Positions 7,576-14,763 of a stretch of DNA of 18,313 nt are shown in pieces. Numbering within the stretch: the stretch's first letter is position 1; each line of letters begins with the position of its first letter. The position numbers were made by a program, and so were the translations under genes. This stretch comes from an uncultured bacterium (lineage in GTDB: Bacteria > Bacillota > Negativicutes > Veillonellales > Veillonellaceae). The notes under the pieces were generated by a model, which was not told the origin of the DNA, ran no database searches, and saw only the letters and a program-made list of their open reading frames with translations. Location: the NCBI GenBank assembly GCA_905214495.1, contig CAJMLW010000027.1:1-18313 (forward strand), given 5' to 3'.

Positions 7576-7635
7576 GCAACAAATTATTGATAATAAAAAT
7601 CAAATTGTAAAGATATAATAATCTTGGAATAAAAT

Positions 7636-7704
7636 AAAGAACCCTCTTAGCTACGATACTTATACCCTGTTATGTATAAAACGTATGAAAGAGGGTTCTT
7701 TGCA
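7636..7704 (+). terminator. Terminator after the 5-oxoprolinase operon and adhesin remnant
   Basis: A 13-bp perfect stem (AAAGAACCCTCTT 7636-7648 with AAGAGGGTTCTTT 7689-7701) encloses a 40-nt loop that can form its own short stem (TTATAC/GTATAA). A T-rich stretch (GCATTTTTG) follows. It is the first good terminator after pxpC. Confidence 0.75.
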
Positions 7705-7764
7705 TTTTTGATATAGGTTATTAGATAAAATGTATAATATATGAATGATTTCTCATGTGTTATA

Positions 7765-7773
7765 TGATATAAT
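7765..7773 (+). promoter_or_regulatory. Extended -10 promoter of the MATE exporter gene
   Basis: TGATATAAT is an extended -10 element (TG-N-TATAAT) 58 bases before the start codon. No convincing -35 is seen, as is common for extended -10 promoters. Confidence 0.55.
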
Positions 7774-7831
7774 ACGGTGATATTATGGAAAGTTTAATGT
7801 AATCTCTTTGGGTTTGTTATAGGGAATCATT

Positions 7832-9241
7832 ATGTTAACATCATTACAACGCTGGTTTTCAGTAGATACCATATTACCGATGAAAGATCGACTGGGACCG
7901 GTAGATACTACAAAAAACTTATATAGTAAATACTTAAAAATTGCATGGCCTGCTACCTTGCAAGGGCTCATGATGCAGTTGATGACTGCCATTGATTTGG
8001 CTATGGTAGGTTCCTTAGGGGCCTCCGCACTGGCTTCGGTAGGCATTATGGGGCAACCAGCAATGGTTATGCTCGTCATTTGCCGTGCCTTATCGATTGC
8101 AGTAACTGCAATTATTGCTCGCCGTCATGGTGAAGGTGATGTAGATGGCATGAATGCAGTGCTCAAGCAATCGATTCTACTGAACTTTTTAATTTATATT
8201 CCCTTGCTTGCAATATGTTTATTTAATTTAGAGCATATTTTGCGATTTACCGGCGCAGAGGATGGGTATATTGAAACGGCTGTTTGGTATGGTCGATTCA
8301 TTGTCATGAGCCTTGTGTTCCAGTCCTTTAGTCAAATTGTAGGGGGCGCCCTCATTGGGTATGGCAATACAAAGGTTATCTTTAAATCCAATGTGGTGGG
8401 GAATATCTTAAATACGATTATGAATTTCTTCTTAATCTATGGTATTGCCTTTTTTCCAGAATTTGGTGTCATGGGGGCCGGTATTTCGACGCTCATCAGT
8501 AGTGCCGTTATCGCAGCTTTGTTGTTGCGGGCTATCTCGCGACATACAAAGACTGGTCTCACCTTGTTGCATTCGTCAAAATGGCGCTTTGAGCGTTCCG
8601 TACTTCATACGGTGTTCCACGTAGGGGGCAGCTCCTTAGGGGAACAGTTCTTTGAACGTTTTGGTATGTACACATATACTATGATTGTGGCATCCCTTGG
8701 TGCCGTACCGTTGGCTGCACATTATGTGTGTATGAACTTGATGGATATATTCTATTACTTCGCCATGGGCCTTGGCTTTGCCGGCGCCTCTCATACAGGT
8801 CAAAACTTGGGTCATAAACGGTCGGATTTAGCGAAGGCTTTTGGTCGTATCGGTGCTCGCATGGGACTCTTTGTAGGATTTGTTAGCGGCCTTATATTCA
8901 TTAGTGCAGGCCATTTGCTTGTACAAGCCTATACTCGTGAAAGTGAGGTTGTCACATTGGCTACAGCGTTGATGGGCATCATGGCTATCGCTGCTTTTCC
9001 TCAAGCATTACAACAGGTCTTTGCTGGGGTCTTGAAAGGTGCAGGTGATACTTTTTATATCATGAAGTATTCATTAATTAGCGTTGCCGTTATTCGCCCA
9101 ATCATTACTTATGTGCTATGTATTACATTAGGTCTAGGCTTATATGGGGCATGGATTTCTCTATGTTTAGATCAATCGTTACGGCTTATTTGTGCCTATA
9201 TACGATTTGTTGGTGGCTCATGGCAGCATAAGGTGGTATAA
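7832..9241 (+). CDS. MATE-family efflux transporter
   Basis: The 469-aa inner-membrane protein has about 12 hydrophobic segments and MATE features. A short soluble N-terminus leads into KIAWPATLQGLMMQ and AIDLAMVGSLGASALASVGI, the TM1 to TM2 pattern of the NorM/DinF superfamily. An internal second repeat starts near FHVGGSSLGEQFFERFGMY. Such proteins export organic cations, drugs or metabolites in exchange for Na+ or H+; the substrate here cannot be told. The length is normal. The ATG at 7832 has a weak AGGGAA about 6 bases upstream. A start at the internal ATG of PMKDRLGPVD would still leave all membrane segments intact. The gene is monocistronic, between its own promoter and a hairpin shared with the facing gene. 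Confidence 0.92.
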   Translation: MLTSLQRWFSVDTILPMKDRLGPVDTTKNLYSKYLKIAWPATLQGLMMQLMTAIDLAMVGSLGASALASVGIMGQPAMVMLVICRALSIAVTAIIARRHGEGDVDGMNAVLKQSILLNFLIYIPLLAICLFNLEHILRFTGAEDGYIETAVWYGRFIVMSLVFQSFSQIVGGALIGYGNTKVIFKSNVVGNILNTIMNFFLIYGIAFFPEFGVMGAGISTLISSAVIAALLLRAISRHTKTGLTLLHSSKWRFERSVLHTVFHVGGSSLGEQFFERFGMYTYTMIVASLGAVPLAAHYVCMNLMDIFYYFAMGLGFAGASHTGQNLGHKRSDLAKAFGRIGARMGLFVGFVSGLIFISAGHLLVQAYTRESEVVTLATALMGIMAIAAFPQALQQVFAGVLKGAGDTFYIMKYSLISVAVIRPIITYVLCITLGLGLYGAWISLCLDQSLRLICAYIRFVGGSWQHKVV

Positions 9242-9411
9242 GTATATCAAAAATTTTAAAATAGTTTACTAAAAATTTATTAATTTATACTTGATTAGAA
9301 AATGTTGATAGGATAAAATATAAATGTGGAATAAATAATACGTTGGGGAACGTGTTATTTACAATAATTATCAATTTCACGTATATATGTAAGGGATATA
9401 TATATGAATAT

Positions 9412-9448
9412 AAAGAGGCATCGGCCAGTAGTGGTCGATGCCTCTTTT
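9412..9448. terminator. Bidirectional terminator between converging genes
   Basis: A 16-bp stem with one G-T wobble (9412-9427 with 9432-9447) is capped by the tetraloop GTAG. It is followed by TTTT on the plus strand and has AAA on the other flank, so it could stop the MATE gene (+) and the amidotransferase gene (-). The remaining 9242-9411 is AT-rich with no gene seen. Confidence 0.8.
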
Positions 9449-9511
9449 ATATGTATACGCACATGACTAAGCCCCAGATAGACTGAGGCTGTAGTATGTT
9501 TATAAGATTAA

Positions 9512-10219
9512 TTATAAACTATTGCTTTCTAACCATGCGGTCATAGCTTTTTTGCCTGCAACAGGTAGGGATTCGGAGAAGGTTTGTGCATCTTCTCGAA
9601 TCTTAAAAATATCAATGCCTGCATTGCATAGTTCTGCACAGTGTCCCACAAGCCAGCTTTCAATAACAGTCGGATCTGCTTCTAAGTGAAATTGCAATCC
9701 TAAAACATGATTGCCGATAGAAAAGGCTTGGTTAGGGCAGAGGTCCGTTTCGGCAAGGCGAACGGCGCCTTCTGGAATGTCAAATTCATCGCCATGCCAG
9801 TGTAGAACCGGCGTATCTCCTAAGAGGACTAGTGGTGTATGTTGACCTTCGGCAGTAAAATGCAATGGTCCAAAGCCGATTTCTTTTTTGCCATGGCTCA
9901 TAGGTCCAACACGACCGTCCATGATGCGGGAAATAAGTTGCGCCCCAAGACAGATGCCGAGTAACGGTTTTTTACTATCTATACGGTCCTTAATAAACTT
10001 GATTTCATCGGTTAAAAAAGGATATATTTTTTCATCGTAAGCGCCGATAGGAGCCCCACAGACAATGATAAGATCTGCCTTCGTTGCATCGTACTGATTA
10101 AAGTCAGCAAGGGGGGCCTCAATATATTCTATGGTAAAGCCGCGTTCAATTAATAAAGGTTCTAAAATACCGGCGTTTTCAAAGTGGATATGACGTACTA
10201 CATAGGCTGTTTTACTCAT
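9512..10219 (-). CDS. Class I glutamine amidotransferase domain protein
   Basis: The 235-aa cytoplasmic protein is a stand-alone class I (triad) glutamine amidotransferase. The nucleophile elbow GICLGAQL carries Cys90, and QFHLEADP carries His178 and Glu180, so the catalytic triad is complete. HWHGDEFDIP (140-149) is typical of the GMP-synthase-like, YfeJ-type group. These act on glutamine or other gamma-glutamyl compounds, but most members have no proven substrate. No synthetase partner gene lies next to it. The start ATG (10219) follows a good AAGGAGGA ribosome binding site on the minus strand. Its promoter carries the same palindrome as the 5-oxoprolinase operon, so a role in gamma-glutamyl or glutamine-derived metabolism is a reasonable but unproven guess. 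Confidence 0.88.
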   Translation of the reverse strand: MSKTAYVVRHIHFENAGILEPLLIERGFTIEYIEAPLADFNQYDATKADLIIVCGAPIGAYDEKIYPFLTDEIKFIKDRIDSKKPLLGICLGAQLISRIMDGRVGPMSHGKKEIGFGPLHFTAEGQHTPLVLLGDTPVLHWHGDEFDIPEGAVRLAETDLCPNQAFSIGNHVLGLQFHLEADPTVIESWLVGHCAELCNAGIDIFKIREDAQTFSESLPVAGKKAMTAWLESNSL

Positions 10220-10265
10220 GGTTCCTCCTTATAACTATGTACAACTATTCTATTGCTAGTATATC

Positions 10266-10281
10266 ATATTCTATAGAATTT
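10266..10281. promoter_or_regulatory. Palindromic operator, copy 2
   Basis: ATATTCTATAGAATTT is identical over 16 bases to 3251-3266, with palindrome ATTCTATAGAAT at 10268-10279. It overlaps the end of the predicted -10 box and the start of transcription of the minus-strand amidotransferase gene. Confidence 0.6.
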
Positions 10282-10306
10282 TATGTGAGCTTTCATACAA
10301 AGTAAA
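10278..10306 (-). promoter_or_regulatory. Promoter of the amidotransferase gene
   Basis: On the minus strand, TTTACT (10306-10301) and TAAAAT (10283-10278) are separated by 17 bases. Transcription would start near 10271, inside the palindrome, about 50 bases before the start codon. Confidence 0.65.
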
Positions 10307-10310
10307 GCAA

Positions 10311-10502
10311 GTGGGAAAAGTTATGTTTGGGGTGACTGCGAATAACAAAATGTCTGCCGTAGCAGGTCTTGTTATTGGTGCAACATTAACAATGTGTCAC
10401 TTAATCGGTATTCCATTGACTGGTACATCTGTAAACTCTGCTCGTGCATTGGCTCCAGCCGTATTCCATCGAGCATGGTTCACTGTGAAAGATGAAGAAT
10501 AA
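10311..10502 (+). pseudogene. Aquaporin (MIP family) fragment
   Basis: The reading frame encodes GVTANNKMSAVAGLVIGATL, then GIPLTGTSVNSARALAPAVF. This is the stretch around the second half-helix of AqpZ-like aquaporins, where TSVNPAR is normal and here reads TSVNSAR. Everything before it (five helices and the first NPA) is missing. The protein ends after HRAWFTVKDEE instead of running through the last helix. The 5' limit lies at the amidotransferase promoter, so flanking DNA has replaced the rest of the gene. A GTG at 10311 could start 63 residues, but a working channel is not possible. Confidence 0.75.
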
Positions 10503-10514
10503 ATCATCGATATA

Positions 10515-10542
10515 TTGGCTTTTTAGAAGAGTTGTATACAAT
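10515..10542 (+). promoter_or_regulatory. Promoter of the small secreted protein gene
   Basis: TTGGCT (10515-10520) and TACAAT (10537-10542) are separated by 16 bases. The 10-bp palindrome TTGTATACAA (10532-10541) overlaps the -10. Confidence 0.5.
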
Positions 10543-10600
10543 AGAATTATCGTTAAAAAAACTTATGTGTGTAAGGGCGTTTAATGGAGGGAATAATACA

Positions 10601-10828
10601 ATGAATAAAAAATTAGTAGCATTATTGGCTGTAGCTACAATGGGTATTTCTGTTGTAGCTGCTACACCACAAACACAATTCACAAAAGGTGAAACTCAAG
10701 TTGATCTTGGCACTACAAGCGTTGAAACTAAAGCAGACGTATACGGCAAAGCTGATTACTATGTACAATCCATCTACTTCGATTCTGACCAAGACGTTCC
10801 TCGTGTAGACGTTTTCATTCACCGTTAA
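10601..10828 (+). CDS. Small secreted protein, possible remnant of an outer-membrane barrel
   Basis: The product has 75 residues. A signal peptide (Asn-Lys-Lys start, hydrophobic core LVALLAVATMGISVV, cleavage near AA-TPQ) leads to a mature part of about 54 residues. The mature start (QTQFTKGETQVDLG) resembles the first strand of barrel proteins as I recall them from Veillonella, which are several times longer. The end (PRVDVFIHR) lacks the aromatic last residue usual for barrels. It may be a shortened remnant or a real small periplasmic protein; the sequence alone does not decide. ATG 10601 follows GGAGGG (10586-10591). The in-frame ATG at 10532 lies within the predicted promoter. A perfect hairpin covers the stop codon. 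Confidence 0.6.
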   Translation: MNKKLVALLAVATMGISVVAATPQTQFTKGETQVDLGTTSVETKADVYGKADYYVQSIYFDSDQDVPRVDVFIHR

Positions 10829-10849
10829 ATTGAGCTCTCTCAATTTAAC
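10824..10849 (+). repeat. Perfect hairpin over the stop codon
   Basis: GTTAAATTGAG (10824-10834) and CTCAATTTAAC (10839-10849) form an 11-bp perfect stem with a 4-nt loop. The TAA stop (10826-10828) is inside the stem. No T run follows, so it is not a simple terminator. Confidence 0.7.
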
Positions 10850-10861
10850 CTAAACCCATAC

Positions 10862-10914
10862 AAGTCCATCTTTTCGTCTCTCTATATATTTTGAGTGCGA
10901 TAAGATGGACTTTT
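10862..10914 (+). terminator. Terminator of the small secreted protein gene
   Basis: AAGTCCATCTT (10862-10872) pairs with AAGATGGACTT (10902-10912) across a 29-nt loop, and four T begin within the second arm. The long loop lowers confidence. Confidence 0.65.
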
Positions 10915-11034
10915 GTGTTATACTAAATCTATTAGAAATACTACTGTACATATGCAATCTGATCGTTGTCATATAGCGTTCATTTACATTGTGTACAATA
11001 CTTACCATGTGTTTAGTAAAAGTGAGTTATTAGT

Positions 11035-12156
11035 ATGGAAAAATTTAAATATTATAAGGAGCTTATCGGTGCGATAATCCTGGCAGGTCTCATGATATTG
11101 GTAGCCTTGCGCATTAGCGATATAGCATCGGGCATCGATGCATTGATAACGGCTTTTGTACCGCTTATCGTAGGTGCCTGCATGGCCTTTGTTCTCGATA
11201 TTCTTGTCGTCCGCTATGAACGCTGGCTTTGGCCACGTATCGAATCGGGGTGGCGGTATAAGATTCGGCGTCCGTTGAGTATTATCCTATCCTTTGTGAC
11301 GATTAGTCTCATCGTGTACTTTATTGCTCGTATGGCTGTGCCGCAGTTAGTGCATTCTATTACACTTATCGTATCCGCAGCACCGCAGCTATATCTAGAC
11401 TTTCAACAATGGATTTACCATTTAAGTGATACCATGCCATTGGCCTCGAATCCTACGATATTAAATACATTGAATGGTGAAAGTGTAGTTAACTACACTC
11501 GTGAATGGGGAACCAAGGGTGGCACCTATGTGGTGAATACGATGGGCACTATCCTATCGTGGACCGTAAATATTGCATTAGGTCTTATCTTTGCTATTTA
11601 CATGCTACTGGATAAGGAACGCCTCATGTCGCAAGGCAAGCGCATTTTGAAAGCCTATGCATCTGATACGTGGGTGAATCGCGTAACCTATGTGGCCAAG
11701 GTTGCTGTTCAAACATTTAGTAGTTTCTTTGTAGGACAGTTTATCGATGCCTTGATCTTAGGTATCATGGTGGGCGTTACATTATGGATTTGTAACATCT
11801 CCTATGCTACGACCATTGCCTGTGTTATCGGTCTAACCGGTTTAATTCCATTAGTGGGTATATATGTAGGCGGCTTGATGGGGGCAGTTATATTGCTTAC
11901 CATTAGTCCTATGGATGCGTTGATTTACATCATTATTCTAGAAGTTTTGCATCAAATTGAAAGCAATGTGATTTATCCAAAAATCGTAGGTAATTCTGTA
12001 GGGTTACCTGGGTTATGGGTATTTGCCGCTGTTATCATAGGCGGTAGTTTGATGGGCGTTACAGGCATGATTATAGGCGTGCCGCTAGTAGCCACCTGCT
12101 ATAAATTACTAATGACCGATGTTGAAGAACGTTTAGCCTCTAATGAAGGCTTATAG
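11035..12156 (+). CDS. AI-2E family (PerM/TqsA-like) membrane permease
   Basis: The 373-aa inner-membrane protein has the layout of this family. Two or three N-terminal helices are followed by a soluble stretch (about 110-170: VPQLVHSITLIVSAAPQLYL onward). Then come the characteristic helix pairs with ALGLIFAIYMLLDKERL, and a C-terminal block with GLTGLIPLVGIYVGG, LEVLHQIESNVIYPKIVGNS and GLPGLWVFAAVIIGG. Members have been linked to export of autoinducer-2 or to Na+/H+ exchange; no substrate can be assigned here. Length is typical. The ATG at 11035 has only a weak AGTGAG upstream. The next gene begins 68 bases after the stop with no terminator between, so the two may share a transcript. Confidence 0.9.
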   Translation: MEKFKYYKELIGAIILAGLMILVALRISDIASGIDALITAFVPLIVGACMAFVLDILVVRYERWLWPRIESGWRYKIRRPLSIILSFVTISLIVYFIARMAVPQLVHSITLIVSAAPQLYLDFQQWIYHLSDTMPLASNPTILNTLNGESVVNYTREWGTKGGTYVVNTMGTILSWTVNIALGLIFAIYMLLDKERLMSQGKRILKAYASDTWVNRVTYVAKVAVQTFSSFFVGQFIDALILGIMVGVTLWICNISYATTIACVIGLTGLIPLVGIYVGGLMGAVILLTISPMDALIYIIILEVLHQIESNVIYPKIVGNSVGLPGLWVFAAVIIGGSLMGVTGMIIGVPLVATCYKLLMTDVEERLASNEGL

Positions 12157-12224
12157 CGTTTTATGGCTGTAATATAAATTAAAATACAAGTTTGTAGAAT
12201 CCGATTACTATTGGGAGGATTATA

Positions 12225-12884
12225 ATGAATAAAAAATTACTATCTTTGGTTATGACTGGCGTGTTGGCCGTTGGTGTTTTTTCCGTAGCCACACCGTATG
12301 AAGCACAAGCGCGTAAGACTAAACCAGAAACAAGCACAGATATTACGATTAAACGTGCACCTGGTCAATCTGTGGTTATGACAATGAGTGAAATTGGTAT
12401 GATTTTCCAAAATCGTTTCCCTAATGCAGCGTTGCACTCTGTAGAATTGAATTCCAATGATTTGGCCTATGCTTATAAAGTAACTGGATATAGTAAATAT
12501 CACGAATACAAAATGAAGATTGATATCATCACTGGTAATCAATCCGATATGAGTGAAGGTGGCAAACCTAAACACGTTATTGGTGAAATCTTCAACAAAG
12601 ATAAAGTTATCGAACCATCTCAAGCAGAAGCAGCTGCTAAAGCGCAATTAGGTGCAGATGCTGTTATGAAGGGCTGGAAGGTTGAAGCTCACAATGGTAA
12701 AGTTAATTACTATGTAACGATGCATCAAAATGGTAAGAAAACAGTAGTAACTGTTGATGGTAATACAGGTGCTTACATTGAACAAAGTAAAGCAACAAAA
12801 TTACCTCCAGAACCAGATCAAGGTTTTGACAAACGCCGTACGAACCTCGTATGGGGCCATGACATCGTTATGGATAAAAAATAA
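12225..12884 (+). CDS. Secreted PepSY-domain protein
   Basis: The 219-aa protein begins with a signal peptide (MNKKLLSLVMTGVLAVGVFS, cleavage near AQA-RK). Two PepSY-like units follow. The first includes IGMIFQNRFPNAALHSVELN and YEYKMKIDIITG-like sequence (about 57-105). The second includes IEPSQAEAAAKAQLG, GWKVEAHNGKVNYYVTM and VTVDGNTGAYI (about 130-188). PepSY domains are small extracytoplasmic folds linked to peptidase inhibition and cell-wall or metal-related sensing; the role of this one is unknown. The ATG at 12225 follows GGGAGG about 7 bases upstream. The tail is charged (PEPDQGFDKRR, ending MDKK). It is probably periplasmic, as no lipobox or C-terminal anchor is seen. Confidence 0.85.
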   Translation: MNKKLLSLVMTGVLAVGVFSVATPYEAQARKTKPETSTDITIKRAPGQSVVMTMSEIGMIFQNRFPNAALHSVELNSNDLAYAYKVTGYSKYHEYKMKIDIITGNQSDMSEGGKPKHVIGEIFNKDKVIEPSQAEAAAKAQLGADAVMKGWKVEAHNGKVNYYVTMHQNGKKTVVTVDGNTGAYIEQSKATKLPPEPDQGFDKRRTNLVWGHDIVMDKK

Positions 12885-12892
12885 TATAAAAT

Positions 12893-12993
12893 AAGCCTCA
12901 CCATCTCAATTAGATTGAACCGACCTCCTTAACGTTAAGATTTTTGGTCTAACATTAAGGGGGCGGTTCAAAAGAGAAGGTGAGGCTTTTCTT
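12893..12993 (+). terminator. Long nested hairpin and terminator after the PepSY gene
   Basis: The outer arms AAGCCTCACC (12893-12902) and GGTGAGGCTT (12979-12988) are perfect and lead into TTCTTTT. Inside them, TTGAACCG (12915-12922) pairs with CGGTTCAA (12964-12971), then CCTTAA (12927-12932) with TTAAGG (12955-12960). A 12-bp palindrome, CTTAACGTTAAG (12928-12939), sits near the tip. It is longer and more layered than the other terminators in this window. Confidence 0.7.
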
Positions 12994-12997
12994 TTGT

Positions 12998-13036
12998 AAA
13001 AAGGAGGGAGTTAATATCTAATGATGTTGACTCCCT
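12998..13036 (-). terminator. Terminator of the flavoprotein reductase gene
   Basis: On the minus strand, AGGGAGTCAA (13036-13027) pairs with TTAACTCCCT (13014-13005), 10 bp with one wobble, followed by CCTTTTT. It lies 25 bases after the stop codon. Confidence 0.75.
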
Positions 13037-13060
13037 ATTTCATTTGTTAGGTACAATCGA

Positions 13061-14578
13061 TTACCAACGGTTTTCGTAGTACACTTGTGTCCACATAATA
13101 ACCTCGATAAGAGATGGATGTGGACTCATTGTTTCACCTACGGTGATTACGGATTTAGGATCCATGTTGCGCATAATACCCTTTTTACGCAATAGTTTTG
13201 TGCGCTCTGATGCGATTTCTTCATTGATGGCTGTCAATGGGGTTATACCGCTGTTCATAAGGTTAACGTATGGTTGGAATAGGATAGAGGCTTGTGGTCC
13301 GATTACGTGAATACCAAGGATATGGTTTGTATCTTTGTCGACCACGATTTTTACAAAGCCGTCGTTTACATCACCAGGGTCAATGCCCATAGCATAGCCT
13401 TTGGCAGTAGAGGAGTAGAAGTTCTTACCGATACCTACATTGTAGCCGGCTTTAATCGCTTCTGTCTCGGTAAGACCTACGCTACCAATTTCAGGATAGG
13501 AGAAGGTAACCTTTGGCAACACGTCGTAGCGCGCCCAACGGAAATCTGCTTCATTTTTGGCAAAGTATAGATTATGTGCAATGATATCCGCTTCGTAGTT
13601 TGCGCGATGACGGAATGCAGGTTCACCGTTCACATCGCCTAACGCATAGATGCCGTCCACAGATGTTTCAAGAAACTCGTTTGTTTTGATCCAGCCCTTT
13701 GGCCATGTTTCAATACTTGTACTTTCAAGGTGTAACTCTTCGGTAGCAGGGCGGATGCCAGCGGCTACAAGAATTTCTTCCACCTTAGTTTCTGTGATTT
13801 CACCAGTGCTACGATCTTTAGTGACTACAACTTTAAGACCATCTTCTTGACGAATCTCTACAGTATCTTGATTTAGAATCACGTTGATACCGCGTTTTCT
13901 ATAGTTGTTAAGGAGATGTTCAGACATATCTGCATCTTCTTTTGGTACCAGGCGTACATTATGCTGAATAATTGTTACGTCAGTGCCGGCAGAGTCAAAT
14001 ACATGAGCGAACTCTACGCCAATGGGACCAGCGCCTAAGACGGCAAGCGATTTGTACGGTTGTTTAGGGAACTTGTCGCCAAAGAGGCTTTCACTAGAAA
14101 GATAACCAGCCTCTTGTAAACCAGGTACATTTGGTATATTACTATAACCACCGGTACCAAGAACGATGGTAGGGGCCGTAATTTCTACGATGTCAGAACC
14201 ATCGTTGAGGTGGATATTCATTACTTTATTGGATACGAAGCTAGCGGCACCGCGGTATACGTCTACATTGTCATATGCATTGTAGTAATCGTAGATACCG
14301 GCGGATTCATCAATTTTGTGCCATGTACGTTTGGAAACGATATCCCAATCCATCGTCGCTTCGCTAACATTGACGCCGATTTTGCCGAACTCTTTTACCT
14401 CTTGCACAGCATTCGCAGCTGTTACCATAACCTTTGTAGGAATACAACCGCGTGTTAAGCAGGTACCGCCAAATTTACCTTTTTCTATGATGGCCACTTT
14501 TTGGCCTTTTTTGATAGCTGCATCAGCTACGATAGTTGCGCCACCTGTGCCAACTACAATAATATCGTATTGTTTCAT
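13061..14578 (-). CDS. Dithiol FAD/NAD(P) oxidoreductase (dihydrolipoamide dehydrogenase-like)
   Basis: The 505-aa cytoplasmic flavoprotein belongs to the class I pyridine nucleotide-disulfide reductases. The redox-active pair is in GGTCLTRGCIPTK (Cys40, Cys45). The NAD(P) site is GAGPIG (182-187), the second FAD motif is in DGIYALGDVNG, and the C-terminal catalytic pair His487-Pro488 lies in PHPSLIE as in dihydrolipoamide dehydrogenase. The first FAD motif is unusual: VVGTGGATIV has Thr where the third Gly of GxGxxG is expected. An extra segment (RTKLLRKKGIMRNMDPKS) lies before the His-Pro motif. No 2-oxoacid dehydrogenase or glycine-cleavage genes are nearby, so the true substrate could be another disulfide or an electron carrier. 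The start ATG (14578) follows AAAGGAA on the minus strand. Confidence 0.85.
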   Translation of the reverse strand: MKQYDIIVVGTGGATIVADAAIKKGQKVAIIEKGKFGGTCLTRGCIPTKVMVTAANAVQEVKEFGKIGVNVSEATMDWDIVSKRTWHKIDESAGIYDYYNAYDNVDVYRGAASFVSNKVMNIHLNDGSDIVEITAPTIVLGTGGYSNIPNVPGLQEAGYLSSESLFGDKFPKQPYKSLAVLGAGPIGVEFAHVFDSAGTDVTIIQHNVRLVPKEDADMSEHLLNNYRKRGINVILNQDTVEIRQEDGLKVVVTKDRSTGEITETKVEEILVAAGIRPATEELHLESTSIETWPKGWIKTNEFLETSVDGIYALGDVNGEPAFRHRANYEADIIAHNLYFAKNEADFRWARYDVLPKVTFSYPEIGSVGLTETEAIKAGYNVGIGKNFYSSTAKGYAMGIDPGDVNDGFVKIVVDKDTNHILGIHVIGPQASILFQPYVNLMNSGITPLTAINEEIASERTKLLRKKGIMRNMDPKSVITVGETMSPHPSLIEVIMWTQVYYENRW

Positions 14579-14608
14579 GTTGATTCCTTTCTATATATAT
14601 ATATCTAG

Positions 14609-14623
14609 TAATAGTTATTATCA
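14609..14623. promoter_or_regulatory. Possible Fur/PerR-type box
   Basis: On the minus strand it reads TGATAATAACTATTA, matching 12 of the 14 paired positions of the 7-1-7 Fur-like pattern TGATAAT-N-ATTATCA. It lies just past the predicted -10 of the flavoprotein gene, where a repressor could act. AT-rich context makes chance matches easy. Confidence 0.35.
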
Positions 14624-14631
14624 TTAAATCT

Positions 14632-14659
14632 ATTATACCATTATATTGAAAATAATCAA
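14632..14659 (-). promoter_or_regulatory. Promoter of the flavoprotein gene
   Basis: On the minus strand, TTGATT (14659-14654) and TATAAT (14637-14632) are separated by 16 bases. The leader of about 45 bases contains a TA-repeat run (14592-14604). Confidence 0.65.
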
Positions 14660-14687
14660 TATAACAAACATATTGTTTTTATTATTA

Positions 14688-14717
14688 GTGAAAGTTGGCG
14701 CAAGGGGAAACTTTCAC
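14688..14717. repeat. Orphan hairpin between two genes
   Basis: GTGAAAGTT (14688-14696) and AACTTTCAC (14709-14717) form a 9-bp perfect stem with a 12-nt loop. No T run follows on either strand, and the adjacent hairpin already serves as the sstT terminator. Confidence 0.5.
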
Positions 14718-14748
14718 AAAAAGAAAAGACGACCTCATGGATCGTCTT
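14716..14748 (-). terminator. sstT terminator
   Basis: On the minus strand, AAGACGA plus CC (14748-14739, with one bulged base) pairs with GG plus TCGTCTT (14734-14726), and TTCTTTTT follows. It lies 15 bases after the sstT stop. Confidence 0.8.
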
Positions 14749-14763
14749 GTTCTATATGATGGT

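Noticed and set aside
9361..9385. A Fur-like stretch (AATAATTATCAATTT) in the MATE-amidotransferase spacer.
   Set aside because: It matches the pattern poorly and lies between the 3' ends of converging genes, not at a promoter.
12240..12647. 135-codon open frame on the minus strand under the PepSY gene.
   Set aside because: It is rich in Cys, Phe and His with no ribosome binding site and mirrors a convincing plus-strand gene.
13061..14578. Mercuric reductase as the identity of the flavoprotein.
   Set aside because: There is no N-terminal metal-binding domain, no C-terminal cysteine pair and no mer genes nearby; the His-Pro C-terminus fits the lipoamide dehydrogenase type.
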